From Populus alba (Eukaryota > Streptophyta > Magnoliopsida > Malpighiales > Salicaceae): a DNA stretch of 64,000 nucleotides. The stretch spans positions 14,988,889 through 15,052,888 of the forward strand of contig NC_133289.1 in assembly GCF_005239225.2 (NCBI RefSeq), in the 5' to 3' direction. The translations under genes and the position numbers were made by a program. Shown here piece by piece: positions 33,211 to 43,694 of this stretch. Each line of letters starts with the position of its first letter. Positions within the stretch are counted from its first letter, which is position 1. The notes under the pieces are model-generated. The model was not told the DNA's origin. It worked only from the letters and a program-made list of their open reading frames with translations, and did not search any database.

Positions 33211-35231
33211 TTTAAAAGAATTGAGTTTTATGTTTAGGGATTTACTAAAAAATTAAGTTTAAAATATAATTATTTGCAACAAATTTTACATGTTTTTTCT
33301 AACTGACTTTCATAAACATTTATAATATATTTACATGAAGTTATCAAAAAGTTCTTGTTAGTCTTCTTTTTGTAAGAAAGTTAAAAAAAAATTATCCAAA
33401 CACTTACACATATTTTTTTTATTATACATAAGTTTTAATTATAATTTTTACCTAACTATATCTAAATCTAATTAACTACAATTAAAAATATTTTTTTGAA
33501 ACTTATATTTTTAAAATTATAATCCCAAAAGCTACCCAGAAAACAAATGCTTTGTTGAAGTTTTCATGGGTGAAACAGTTTGAGTGGTTTATAAGTATTA
33601 ATAAAAGAAGAAAATAACAGTTAGAATGTTGTGTGTAAAATTAGACACCTGCACGTCCTTCAACTTAGATATTCAGACGGTGCACGTTACACTACATAAA
33701 AATCAATATTTAATTTTTTTCGTAAAATGCCAATTCAAATTTACAAGTGAGGTTAGTACATGAACAAATTCAAGAGAGCATTATTTTTCTTATTCGATAA
33801 TAAGGGCCCTATATATTTAATATGATTCCGCGTTAGGGCTTGTTCATGTGGGTGCAGTCATTTGGCTAATTTTCATAGATTTCCTTCAACTATAGTTTAT
33901 CTTGATTAACAAAACTTCAATTAATTTTATTTTTTATTTTATGGTGTTTTAAATGAGACCCTTCTGTTAGATTCTATATATCTAAAAAAAATACATCAAA
34001 TGTCACCTGAAAACCCCTTAACTGTAAAACCTGCAAGAACAAATACTCATAAATAACTGTAAAATTAGAAACAAAAATCATTAAACTTCATTTTTTTTTA
34101 TTTTAAGAATGATTTATTTATAATTTAATCTCTATTGCTTATCAAATTTTAATTGATGAGATCCCACAGAATAAAAAATTATTAAAAGTCCCTTGAACAA
34201 CATTGATTATAGTAGTTTTTTTTATCCAACAATGTCTTTTTTCTTAACTTGTCTATTTGTCCTTTTCTATTTCTCAAAAACGAGATTTAAAAAAAAACCA
34301 TAAAATTAAAAAAAACACATATAAATAGTAATTAAAAAAAACTAAGATTTAAAAACAAAAAAGATTAATTATATTATATTAAAAAAAACTAATACGTCTT
34401 GGAAAAACATTGTTCAACTTGCTATTGAGGATAATATAGGTTTTTCATAAAACTTATTAATCATTATTTTATTAGCCTAGATAATTCATTTTTTTCACAT
34501 TTTCAAAGTACAATGGAATTAAAAAGCATAATTTTTAAAACCAGAGTTCATGAGATTTTTTATATTTTCATGCTAGTTTCTTATTTATTATCATTTTGAC
34601 TTGAAGATAATTTTATTTAAATAAATAAAAAACAAAAAATAGCGAGTATGTGATAGTGTCTCTTGACGACAAAGAATTCTTTTTCATTGTATCATTGGAA
34701 TTGTTGTAGTGTCCTTTTCTAGTGAGGGTGACACATGATTGTATTATTAGGGTGGTTTTTCGCCTACGGTATTACTTTTCCTCTCTCTCTTCCACTCAAA
34801 ATCTGCATTGGTCATTTTCAAATTTAAAATTGTCTGTTTATTTATGGAGATTTTAACTTTTATCTTTATTTTTTTAATTTTAAGTTTTGTTTCTAAGCTC
34901 TTTTGTTAATTTTTAATTTTATCTTTCAATTTTAATTTGTGATAAATTTTTTTAATTATAATTCTTATTTTTTTTATTATTTTTCAATGCAGGGAAAAGA
35001 AGACTTATGGTGTAGCCTAACCATTTCAGCCTTCTTCTGGACCTGAGAGCCTTGGGCTTTCTCAAGGTGTAGCCTTTTCTAAGAATGAGATTGCATTTCT
35101 TAAGTCAGACAAAGAAGCACTCCAAATCTGATCCACATAAATCTAACTAGACCCAATCCGAGCACAAAAAATCAACACACTGATTATTTTTATGAAAAAT
35201 GTGTCTGGTCGCACTAACCTAAATGATCAAG
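33211..35231. other. Intergenic DNA
   Basis: About 2 kb of AT-rich DNA with no exon, structural RNA or element boundary that I can support. Confidence 0.45.
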
Positions 35232-35454
35232 AAGGATCGGATCTGCACTTAAGGTTTTGATCTAGTAGTTAAAGGAATTTATTTCCTTTCTCTGTATTCT
35301 GGGTTCAAACCTCACCGTGTACGCCTGTCATTCCCGCGGTGCCTTACATGCTCACTGGGTTTGCAGGATATTCAGTGAGCCGTTTGATTAGTCGTGGTGC
35401 GCGCAAGCTGATCCGGACATCCACATAAATAAATAAAAAAAAAGGATCGGATCT
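35232..35454 (+). mobile_element. Complete tRNA-derived SINE
   Basis: The element is 35245-35441 (197 bp), flanked by a perfect 13-bp target duplication AAGGATCGGATCT at 35232-35244 and 35442-35454. A box A-like GTAGTTAAAGG lies at about 35266 and a good RNA polymerase III box B, GGTTCAAACC, at 35302-35311. The body ends AAGCTGATCCGGACATCCAC followed by an A-rich tail. Long target duplications and an A-rich tail are marks of LINE-dependent retrotransposition. The intact duplication suggests a fairly recent insertion. Related 3' ends are at 2160-2292 and 9264-9415. Confidence 0.88.
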
Positions 35455-35589
35455 TCTTATCCCAAATAAGACTAAATATAACTACTCCTAACAATACACA
35501 TTCATTAAAACGAATTTAAAGTCAAATAGAAACATTACTCTTTTTTTTTTTTTAAATAAAAAATAAAATCAATAGGTCATTAAAACTTT

Positions 35590-35790
35590 AGGGTTTATTT
35601 GAAATTAATATAGTAATAATAACGGTTTAAAAATATTTTTTGCTTAGAAATAAATCAAAATATATATTTTTATTTTTAAAAAATTATTTTTGACATCAGC
35701 ACATCAAAAACCATTTGAAAATATAAAAAAAAATTCATTTTAATTAAAAAATATTTAAAACTAAAAAAAACGATTTACTCCCTGTTTAGC
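35590..35790. repeat. Dispersed AT-rich repeat
   Basis: Contains TTTTTAAAAAATTATTTTTGACATCAGCACATCAAAA, split here by landmarks AAAAATTATTTTTGACATC and AGCACATCAAAA. Same family as 4836-4985; I recognise the pattern as common in poplar from memory. Confidence 0.5.
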
Positions 35791-36109
35791 TTCATTTCAA
35801 TAGAAAAATTCGATTATTATACAAAATAAAATATAAAAATAGATATTCAAGCTGAACATAATTAACTCAATTTTTATGTGCGCCAGCAAAATGTTGAAAA
35901 ATCTTTCACCTTTCAAAACTTAATCTAATATTTAATGCACGTTGAGCTATTATTTTTTCTTTTCTTTTGGTTTGTTTTTCGTTTCACTCACATGCAATGT
36001 ACAATTATTCAACCCAACTTAAATATATGAACATATTCTTATTTAATCAACCATATCCATTATTGAGACAGGTCGTATATGTGCCATCAATCCAATGATG
36101 AGTTTCTCC

Positions 36110-36490
36110 TCGAGCCCGGTGATAAAAAAACTATGAAAACCTATAAGTTTTCTCAACCAGTATCACATATTAAAAAATTATTTTAATTTAATAACTTGAA
36201 TTATTAAAAAAGATTTTAAAATATGATTTAAATTATTATTTAGCACACTTCTTAAAATAAAAATTTTTTGGGCTCAAAACTTATACAGGTCCATTTTACT
36301 TTGTGTTTAATTTTTATTAAATAAATATAAATGATGAGATTTGAACTTGTAACCGATTGGTAATCAAAACTCTAATATCATGACAAAAAATAATCTCAAT
36401 CCAATAACTTAAGTTATTAGATAAAGTCTCGTAATATAATTTATATTAATATGAAAACAACACATACTTGCATTGTCAGAAGATGAATTT
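36110..36490 (-). mobile_element. TRIM-like remnant
   Basis: Two diverged direct repeats, about 36165-36230 (AATTTAATAACTTGAATTATT) and 36385-36450 (AATCCAATAACTTAAGTTATT), lie either side of a short non-coding middle. On the minus strand a degenerate initiator-Met primer site (TGATATTAGAG) directly follows the repeat that would be the 5' LTR. Very short LTRs, a primer site and no coding region are the TRIM pattern. The ends are decayed and no target duplication was found. Confidence 0.45.
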
Positions 36491-37065
36491 TCTCTTTAAC
36501 ATTCACATGCAGCATGAAGCACACAGTTTTTTCTAAGATTTGGTAAACAATCTCATTGATATAATAATCTCCACTTGCCGTGGCAAAATCACAAGTCAAG
36601 GAAGGAGCGCAACACCTCAAAAGTCAACTGAATATATAATTTGTAGATTCAGTGAATCAATCCTCAAAGCATCTCTAAAACGGAGACTTGTGCTTTAACA
36701 TCATACTTGCTTGGCACTTTCATATGCTGCCATGACCTCTTTTTGCTCCAGATGGCCCCGGAGGTAAAATATATACCAAGAAAAGTTTGGCCATGGCTTA
36801 AGGGTTTGGTTATTGGCATATGCAGCAGAAACCGCCCTACAAAACCATAACCTTAATTAACGTAAACTTAAGAACAAAGGTTTTTTTTTTGTTTTTTACT
36901 AAAAGGACTCCAGTCACTCAAAAGAGAAGTAACCAATTCAAGGCGAGAAAGTAAATAATAATAATAATAATAATCCGCAATTATTAGCTTGTCAATCATC
37001 AAAAAGCAGGATCATGCACCCTCAGACTCCATCATTTACCTAAGAAACCGGAGAATCTAACCCTC
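36491..37065. other. Intergenic DNA upstream of the first VPFxWExxPGxP gene
   Basis: Contains an (AAT)n run at about 36955-36974. Probably holds the promoter of the gene at 37201, but no specific factor site is claimed. Confidence 0.4.
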
Positions 37066-37072
37066 TATATAA
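37066..37072 (+). promoter_or_regulatory. TATA box of the gene at 37201
   Basis: TATATAA in the context CCCTCTATATAAGTAC, 129 bp upstream of the ATG. This leaves room for a transcription start near 37100 and a leader of about 100 bases. Confidence 0.65.
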
Positions 37073-37200
37073 GTACAGCTTAATGATGAACTTGTATCCC
37101 TCAACAGCAAAAACATTTCCACCATTGCATCGTTTTGTTGTTTCACAAAAAGAACACAAATTAGCTCCTAAATTATTTGCATATCTTCCAAGTATTTGCT

Positions 37201-37851
37201 ATGGATTTTGTGCATGGAAGTAGTGTTACTCACGAGAAGAAAACTTCGGTTCTTCAAGGAGATAACTTCTTCTTCAATAGAGTTATTTCAAGAGACTCTT
37301 CTGTGGGTTTCTCTTCGCGTAGACTTTACTACCGGAGTGCAGAAGGGGTTCCATTTAAATGGGAAATGCAGCCAGGGACACCCAAAGATCCCTCTAAAGA
37401 AGAAATTATTCCACCCATTAGGCCCCCACCTGCTCTGCTTGGCATAGGGCTGCCGAAGCCGTGCATTGATATTAAAGAGCCTAAGACTTCGATGCGGTCA
37501 AGGTTCAGGTTCTGGTTCTGGAAACACATCAAGAAAAATAAAAGAAACGAAAAACCCCAACATGGGTCTCGGGGGAGTGATATTATAAATGCTAACGACG
37601 AGTCTGATAAGTTTGAACTGTTTGAGTTTTTTATCTCCGATGGTGATTTCAATTCGTTGTCTCTACGGAATTCGAGCCCTTCGTCTTCGTCTTCGTCTTC
37701 GTCTTCATTGTATTTCTCTAATGGCCATTCAAGGAAGCTGTCAAGAATATTTGAGAGTGCTTCTGCTAGGCATTCAATGCAAAAGCCTCATGGTTGCATT
37801 CCTTGGAATTCCACTGCAGGTCTTATTAGTGTTGCAAAGCGAAATCGTTGA
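37201..37851 (+). CDS. Plant protein of unknown function with VPFxWExxPGxP motif (copy 1)
   Basis: A single-exon gene of 216 codons. The ATG at 37201 is used because the frame upstream of it has no other ATG. Residues about 50-62 read VPFKWEMQPGTPK, followed by a Pro-rich stretch (IIPPIRPPPALLG). The middle is basic (RSRFRFWFWKHIKKNKRN), a possible nuclear signal. A Ser run of about ten residues lies near 160-172. The VPFxWExxPGxP motif is shared by plant-specific proteins of the DUF688 type as I remember them; their biochemical role is not known to me. No signal peptide or membrane helix is visible. A diverged paralogue lies at 42762-43514 in the same orientation, so this is a tandem pair later separated by transposons. 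The overlapping frames at 37196, 37329 and 37589 are shadows. Confidence 0.85.
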   Translation: MDFVHGSSVTHEKKTSVLQGDNFFFNRVISRDSSVGFSSRRLYYRSAEGVPFKWEMQPGTPKDPSKEEIIPPIRPPPALLGIGLPKPCIDIKEPKTSMRSRFRFWFWKHIKKNKRNEKPQHGSRGSDIINANDESDKFELFEFFISDGDFNSLSLRNSSPSSSSSSSSSLYFSNGHSRKLSRIFESASARHSMQKPHGCIPWNSTAGLISVAKRNR

Positions 37852-37924
37852 CAATTTGCCTTGAGATCATATGCTACCTGTCCTAATCATGTTTTTAGGC
37901 TCATTAGTTTTTAGAAACTTTGTG

Positions 37925-38014
37925 CTGCTGTGTGTATATTATCAACATAATATATATTGTATTTATAACAGCTACATAGTTTGTTTGTGTGTGTGTATTA
38001 TATATTGTATTTAT
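37925..38014 (+). repeat. Local tandem repeat split by the solo LTR (left part)
   Basis: Units of about 50-60 bp of the type TTTATAACAGCTACATAG - TTTGTTTGTGTGTG - TATATATTGTA. One partial and one full unit lie here and a further unit follows the solo LTR at 40218-40280. Confidence 0.7.
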
Positions 38015-38816
38015 TGTTATAACCCAATTTTTAACCATTTTATCCTAATTATTATTATTATTTTATTTACTGAAAATGATAAAAAAATGATGATGAAAAA
38101 ATAATAATGATGAAAAAATAAGTAAAATGAAATAAATGAAGGATGAATTAAAATTTGGGTTAATGGCAAAATGATTGAAAGTTTTGGGGTTTAATTAAAC
38201 TTTGAAATTAATTTAATTAAGCTGGGAATTAATTTAATTAATCCAATTAAGGGTTTAATTGGAGAATTGATAAGTTTTGAGATTTAATTAAGCTTGAAAT
38301 TAATTTAATTCATCCAATTAAGGATTTAATTGGAGAATTGATAAGTTTTGAGACTTAATTAAGCTTGGAATTAATTTAATTAATCCAATTAGGGGTTTAA
38401 TTGGAGAATTGGTAAGTTTTAGACTTAATTGGACCTTAGATTTAATTAAATTAATGAAATCAGGGACTTAATTGAAGAAATATTAAACGTTTGGGGTCCA
38501 AATTGTAAAATTAAATTCCAAGGATTATATTGAAAAAGGCGCGCAAATGCAGGGGGCTAATTACATTTTCACCAGGGATTTAATTACAAAATTATAAAAG
38601 TTACACGGACCAAACTCATAGCCTTTGGAACCAGGAAACGACGTCGTTTGGAAATGATTGTTCACCGTCTCCATTAATCTGCAACGGCTCTGCCATTAAA
38701 GGCAGATACGTTTCGTCCGTTGGCAGCCGACACAGACGTTTTCTTCATTGAAGGCGTCGGTTACAGAGCATTTAGGGGAGGCCAGCCGTTACCACCACCG
38801 AGGCTGCCGCTGGCTC

Positions 38817-38823
38817 TATAAAG
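38817..38823 (+). promoter_or_regulatory. TATA box of the solo LTR
   Basis: TATAAAG in the context GGCTCTATAAAGCTGAGC. The matching LTRs of the nested element carry TATAAAA at the equivalent place. Read-through from here would run toward the gene at 42762. Confidence 0.6.
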
Positions 38824-39338
38824 CTGAGCAAAGGCGACCTCACGAGGGGGGTTGGAGAGGAGACAGAGAAAGAAAAACCCGAAAACCAGAGCACAAAACA
38901 CACAGAGAACAAAAAAACCCAAAAGCAGAGTGAACAAAAAGGAGTTAAACAGAGAGCTAAACCCATCTTTTGTTTAGTCCCAGAATCCAATCACACACAA
39001 CCGAAAATTAATAATAATAAAAAAACAAAACAGAGGAAAAAGCAGAGCAACACGCAGAGAGCAGGGAAGGAAAAGGGCAGTATACACACAAACAAGGATT
39101 GTCCCTGCCATTGTTTTATCCCTGCAATAGAAAAAAAGGAAAAAAGACTCAACAGTTGACATCCACAGTAAACCGGCGTCTTCATTGTAAGGTTTTTTTT
39201 TCATCCTTTCAAATCTACTGGAACCCGAAAGCAATCGGTGAACACAGAAGCAAAGGAAAGAAGAAGACGGAGCAGAGGAGAAAAGGTGGTGTCAGTCAGC
39301 TAGAGCTTCACCATCGTCTTCATCGCCTCGCAGAGCAG

Positions 39339-39342
39339 GTAC
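39339..39342 (+). other. Splice-donor-like site in the LTR leader
   Basis: GAGCAG|GTACGCCGTTCC aligns with CAACCAG|GTAAGCCGTTTCC in the nested element LTRs (19839 and 27245, minus strand). The AG|GT and its flanks are conserved although neighbouring sequence is not, which suggests a 5' leader intron. Confidence 0.45.
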
Positions 39343-39401
39343 GCCGTTCCTCTTCATTTCTTTTTTTTTTTTTCGCATTCAAATTAAGTTGCGTTACACT
39401 A

Positions 39402-39463
39402 TGCGAAGGTAATTTAATTACCTTCGCACAGCTCAAGCCACGCGTGAATTCACTTCACGCGTG
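39402..39463 (+). other. Hairpins in the solo LTR leader
   Basis: Stem 1, 39402-39428, has arms TGCGAAGGTAATT. Stem 2, 39439-39463, has arms CACGCGTGAA with a 5-base loop. A GC-rich stem (GGGCCGGCTGGGCC... to ...GGGCCCAGCC) follows at about 39484-39520. The order equals that in the nested element. Confidence 0.75.
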
Positions 39464-39639
39464 CGCTTCGATATAGCCCAATCGGGCCGGCTGGGCCATA
39501 TGGGCTGAGCTGGGCCCAGCCCTAAAGAAATTATGCTGGCCCAGCCCGGCCAAAAAAAAAAACATAGATAATAAAAAAAAAAGTGTAGGAAAAGATTTTG
39601 CATGTCTTAAATTTTTTAGGGCCACAAATATTTACCAAC

Positions 39640-39860
39640 GCCAGAGTTGGATTTATTCGCGGTCGAATTTTTAATTGGAATTATTTGTGGTGGAATATTT
39701 ACCAACGCTAGAGTTGGATTTATTCGTGGTCGAATTTAAAATTGGAATTATTTGTGGTGGAATATTTACCAACGCCAGAGTTGGATTTATTAGTGGTCGA
39801 ATTTTTTTTAATTAGAATTATTTATGGTGGAATATTTACCGACGCCAGAGTTGGATTTAT
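39640..39860 (+). repeat. Short tandem repeat near the 3' end of the solo LTR
   Basis: Four units of about 65 bp, each with TATTTACC(A/G)ACGCYAGAGTT then GGATTTATTCGTGGTCGAAT. In the nested element the corresponding motifs (ACTCTGGCGCCAGTGAA, ACTCTGGCGTTGGT) are more diverged. Confidence 0.75.
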
Positions 39861-40279
39861 TCGTGCATTGATTTAAATTTATTTCTTAGGTTTATTCATT
39901 GAAGTTAGAGTCAATAATATCATACGTTCTTACACACAAATCAAAATAAATTTTAGCAAGTTAAGATTAAAACAACAATGCAGCTTACCTCAGGTAGGGA
40001 GCGCTAGGGGTGCTAATACGTTCCCTAGCCTCAACCAGTCCCGTACCATAGGATCTCTGTTGACCAGTTAGGGTTCCTAGTGACCATAATACTAGGTGAC
40101 GACTCCTCAAACGAGACATTTTTCCTAAAAGAACCGGATGCCAGAAATCTGTTCTTTTTCCATAATAATTCAAGAGAATTAATATTTTTTAGGGCCGTCG
40201 CGATGTCGGGTGCGACATTTATAACAGCTACATAGTTTGTTTGTGTGTGTATATTATCAACATAGTATATATTGTATTT

Positions 40280-40610
40280 CAGTTAGGTTGAGAAAAAAAC
40301 CGAAAAACCAATTAAATTGAAAAACCAATAAAACCGAATTATGAAAAATACCAATTAAAATTTTAAAAAAACCGACCGGTTCTGTTTTGGTTTTATAATC
40401 CTGAAACTGAAAAAATCAAACCGAACCGAACCCAAACTAAAAATCAAGCCAAACCGGAACAAAACCAAGCCAAATTGGAACAAAACCGAGCTAAAACCAA
40501 AAAAACAAAGTTAAAATGGTTTGAACCGGTTTTTGTCTTAAAAAATCAAATAAAAAAAATCAATTTGATTTTTTTTATTAAATTAAACTAAAAAAAAAAT
40601 AATTTCCGAC
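40280..40610. repeat. AACCGA-type degenerate repeat
   Basis: Many variants of AAACCGAACCGAACC and AAACCAAGCC in a non-exact array, with mirror-like GGTTTGAACCGGTTTTTG at the right. This is a widespread plant interspersed pattern; no termini could be defined. Confidence 0.55.
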
Positions 40611-40711
40611 TTTTAGCATCAAATGATATGCTGAAAAGGACATTGGCTTCAATAAACATGGCTTTTCAATAAGTACAAGGGAGATTGAGCCATTGTAAAT
40701 GATTAATGGAA

Positions 40712-42163
40712 CCATGAGCCTAGGTTGTTAAAATCGCGTTTTGACTAGTAAAATCGTATGATTTTACGAGTCAAAACATGCATTACGGGTTGAATCGCTT
40801 GAAAAAATAAAAAATGGATAAAATTGGGTTAAATCGAGTGAAATCGCAAAAATCGGATGAAATCGCGCAAAATCGCGATTTCAGGACCGATTTTGCGATT
40901 TTGACAAACTGAGGCCCTGAAACAAAATCCCCCCCTCATGTCCAGCTGTCAGATGCCTATTGGATTTTTCCTACACAGTCACGGACTCACGTGACTGTCT
41001 TCACTCTGCTCTTTCCAATTGAGGCGAAAAACTCTTTCACAAATCACAATTCACAAATACTCTTTCCAATTCCAACAGAACAAATCCCTAATCGGGCGGC
41101 GACAACGATATATTCTCCATCCTCCACAAAAGCGGTCAGCTACAGTGCTCATGGTCCGGTGACTCCAGTCTTCACTCCTTCTCTTTCCTCAGTGGTCACG
41201 GTTGCAGCTTCCTTTTCTGGTTATCGTGATTTTAACCGCGATGAGTCGACAACGATATCCTCAACAGCTCACGGCTTCGGGCTTCCTCTGCAGTCTTCAT
41301 TAACAGCGGCACGCCGGCAACATTCTCCTTTCTTTCCCATCTTCAACAGCAGCAGGCGACATCGGGCGGTCTGGCCTCTTCACCAGCAACCGTTCAGCTC
41401 ATCATCATCATTTTCAGCAGTCGCCGTTCAGCTCATCATCATCATCTTCAACAACAGCCGGTTACACCATAAGTTCATTTTGCCTTCATCATCATCACCG
41501 GAGTCAAGGTTTCTTTATTTTTGCCCCTGTAATAGATTTGTATGTTTTCATGTTAAGTGTTAATTGTTAGTTAGTCCTGTAATTCATTTTACTCGGTCCT
41601 GTAAGTTGTATATGTATAATGTTGAATTGAATGGAATTGATCGGGTGTGAAAATTGTTGAATTGAATGCCACAGTATATACTATATATGACTGAATTGTG
41701 CAGAAATATTACTCGATGAAAATTGGACTGATTTGATTGAATTGGGGTGAAAATTGAACTGAAAAAATGTTGAATATTAATGGGGTGAAAATTGGACTGA
41801 AAAATGTTGAATTGGACTGAATTTAATGTCATTTCAGTATTATAGGACTAAATTAATGGGGTGAAAATTGGGCTAAAAAATATTGAATTGGACTGAATTT
41901 AATGCCATTTCAGTATTATAGGACTGAATTAATTGGACTGAATTAATGGGGTGAAAATTGGACTAAAAATTGTTGAATTTGATTGAATTTACGATATATG
42001 AATTTTTATTTGAAGCATGAAATTTTTTTTTAATGTATTTTAAAATTCCTTATGATTTTACGATTTTACGATCCGTTTTTACGATCCGTTTTTACGATCC
42101 GAGTTTGTGAACGGCTTTCCGTGCCGTGTTAAAATCGCGATTTTAACAACTTTGCCTTGAGCC
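40712..42163. mobile_element. Non-autonomous DNA transposon with GTTGTTAAAATCGCG termini
   Basis: The element is about 40721-42154 (1434 bp). The terminal inverted repeat GTTGTTAAAATCGCG is perfect over 15 bp (40724-40738 and the complement at 42136-42150). The flanking 9-mers CCATGAGCC and CCTTGAGCC differ at one base. Subterminal TTTACGATCCG copies repeat near 42057-42102. The interior has CA/TC-rich sequence with a 190-codon open frame (40991-41563, non-ATG start, Ser-rich, no recognisable domain) and a tandem array at 41610-41990. A 9-bp duplication fits Mutator-like elements and 8 bp would fit hAT; the flank is itself repetitive, so the superfamily is open. Confidence 0.65.
41610..41990. 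repeat. Tandem array inside the DNA transposon
   Basis: Units of GGGGTGAAAATTGGACTGAA, TGTTGAATTGGACTGAATTT and CATTTCAGTATTATAGGACT repeat about three to four times with indels. Confidence 0.7.
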
Positions 42164-42761
42164 ATTGTAAATGATTAAATGGAGCCTTGAGCCATTGTTC
42201 AAACGACCTTTAGACTCTAGACATGCTCATGTGATTTGTTTTTTTTTTTTTTTTTTTTGAAAAAATCATTTCATTTCACCTCAAATACAGGAGTTCGATT
42301 ATAATTCTTTCCTAGATTAATTTAAATTTTGAATGAGGTTTATCATCAAGATAGATACGTTAGAGATAAAAAGGAAAAAAAAAATAGCAAGAGAAGTACT
42401 TTAGAGAATGAAGAATCATCTATCAAGAACACGAAAAAAAAGCAAAGAGAAAAGGGTAAATATTAGTGAGAATCATTAGGTGGAGATATTGTTCACTGTA
42501 TATTGCAAAAACGTTGAATAAGAACGCGTTAAATTACTCAACATTTTTCCTCGTTAGGAAGACAATATTTTTTCTTGATTAATTTTAGAGAAAAGATTAG
42601 ATTTGTGTAGTTATTTTCATGTATCCAAGTTGATATGTTATGATTTAGTTTCCATAGATGGGCGGATGTGTGGTCGTTCAATAAACTATGCTTAGTGACA
42701 GAATCCAATTGCGGATTTGCAGTGCATCTACATATTAGAAGCCATCCCTGAGGCATCTGAT

Positions 42762-43514
42762 ATGAACCTGTCATTAGACCTAAAAGAAGAAGAAAAAAAA
42801 ATGGCTTTAGAAGACGAGAGAATTGTGACTCTGTATCAAGTTGATCCTGGCTTCTACAAGAAAATCCTCTCTAGAAATTCCTCTCTGAGCAGTTCCAAGA
42901 GCATCTCTGCTTGCTATAGCCCTGGACAGGTCCCTTTCATCTGGGAAAAGCAGCCTGGGAAGCCTAGGGAAGCACCTAAAATTGAGAAAGTGCGACCAAT
43001 TAGGCTCCCACCGGCTGCTCATGGCTTCAGCATGCAGAAGCCACGCTTTCACCATTCCAGTCCTATGGCTTGCTTTTCTAAGTGCATCGAGAAATTGAAG
43101 ATGATCAAGAACATGCAACTTAGGTTTCCACCAGCTGTTCCAAGCTTGAGGACGCAGAAACCTGAAATTCCTCACCTGGAGGTTAAAGTTAAAATTTTGC
43201 AGAGCTTGGAGAAAGTGAAGAAAATCAAGAATAATATTCATTTTAGAAAGAAAATCAAGAGAATTCATCTTAGTAAGAAATCGAAAGCAAAACCTGTGGA
43301 GACTAATGGCTATGCTAGTTGCACAGGCGATAGTGATAGTTTCAGGTCCTGCATCATTGGTGGTGATTTTACACCATCACGTTCAAATTCTGATGTAAGT
43401 TGTTCATCATGCTCGCCATCATTTTCATCTGATCGCGTCAAGAGATGGCCTACAAAATTGGGATTCTGTAATCTATCCAAGAAACTTAGGAAATGGAGAA
43501 TCAATAAGAGGTGA
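42762..43514 (+). CDS. Plant protein of unknown function with VPFxWExxPGxP motif (copy 2)
   Basis: A single-exon gene of 250 codons from the ATG at 42762; a second ATG at 42801 would give 237. Residues about 56-68 read VPFIWEKQPGKPR, then RPIRLPPAAHG, as in copy 1 (VPFKWEMQPGTPK ... RPPPALLG). The central part is very basic (KVKKIKNNIHFRKKIKRI, KKSKAKP), a likely nuclear or nucleic-acid-binding region. The C-terminal part is Ser-rich (SRSNSDVSCSSCSPSFSS) and ends in a basic tail. No signal peptide or membrane span. Same orientation as copy 1, 4.9 kb away, with a solo LTR and a DNA transposon between them. Similarity outside the motif is low, so the duplication is old. Function is unknown; assignment to the DUF688-like group is from memory. 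Confidence 0.83.
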   Translation: MNLSLDLKEEEKKMALEDERIVTLYQVDPGFYKKILSRNSSLSSSKSISACYSPGQVPFIWEKQPGKPREAPKIEKVRPIRLPPAAHGFSMQKPRFHHSSPMACFSKCIEKLKMIKNMQLRFPPAVPSLRTQKPEIPHLEVKVKILQSLEKVKKIKNNIHFRKKIKRIHLSKKSKAKPVETNGYASCTGDSDSFRSCIIGGDFTPSRSNSDVSCSSCSPSFSSDRVKRWPTKLGFCNLSKKLRKWRINKR

Positions 43515-43663
43515 TCGTCTGGATAATTCCTTGGCTACTATATATTGTTGCTATATACGTTCATGAGTGTAAGCTCCATTTTTTGCATGTAATTCAATGT
43601 CAAGGTCACCCAATATTATCTGTCGCGTTTTCTTGCTATTCCACCATTACAGTAGAATACTTT

Positions 43664-43694
<31 letters not shown>

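Larger units (their letters stand above)
38010..40222 (+). mobile_element. Solo LTR of the same family as the nested element
   Basis: 2203 bp (38015-40217), reading TGTTATAACCC...GGGTGCGACA on the plus strand. It is flanked by the 5-bp direct repeat TTTAT at 38010-38014 and 40218-40222. Order and wording match the LTRs of the nested element in opposite orientation: runs of AATTAAG / AATTGGAGAATTGATAAG, a TATA box, a splice-donor-like site, hairpins, repeats of CCAACGCCAGAGTTGG, then the AACCGGATGCCAG end. It has no internal region, so it most likely arose by recombination between two LTRs. It is clearly diverged from the nested copies, so it is older. Open frames at 38748-39476 are within the LTR and unsupported. 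Confidence 0.92.

Noticed and set aside
35302..35311. A tRNA gene suggested by the box B GGTTCAAACC
   Set aside because: No cloverleaf can be folded around it; A-rich tail and 13-bp duplication show a SINE.
40280..40610. Telomere-like repeat
   Set aside because: Units are variants of AACCGA/AACCAA, not the plant telomere unit TTTAGGG, and are not exact.
40991..41563. 190-codon frame as a host gene
   Set aside because: Starts at a GTG, is Ser/His-rich low-complexity and lies inside a DNA transposon; kept only as possible captured sequence.
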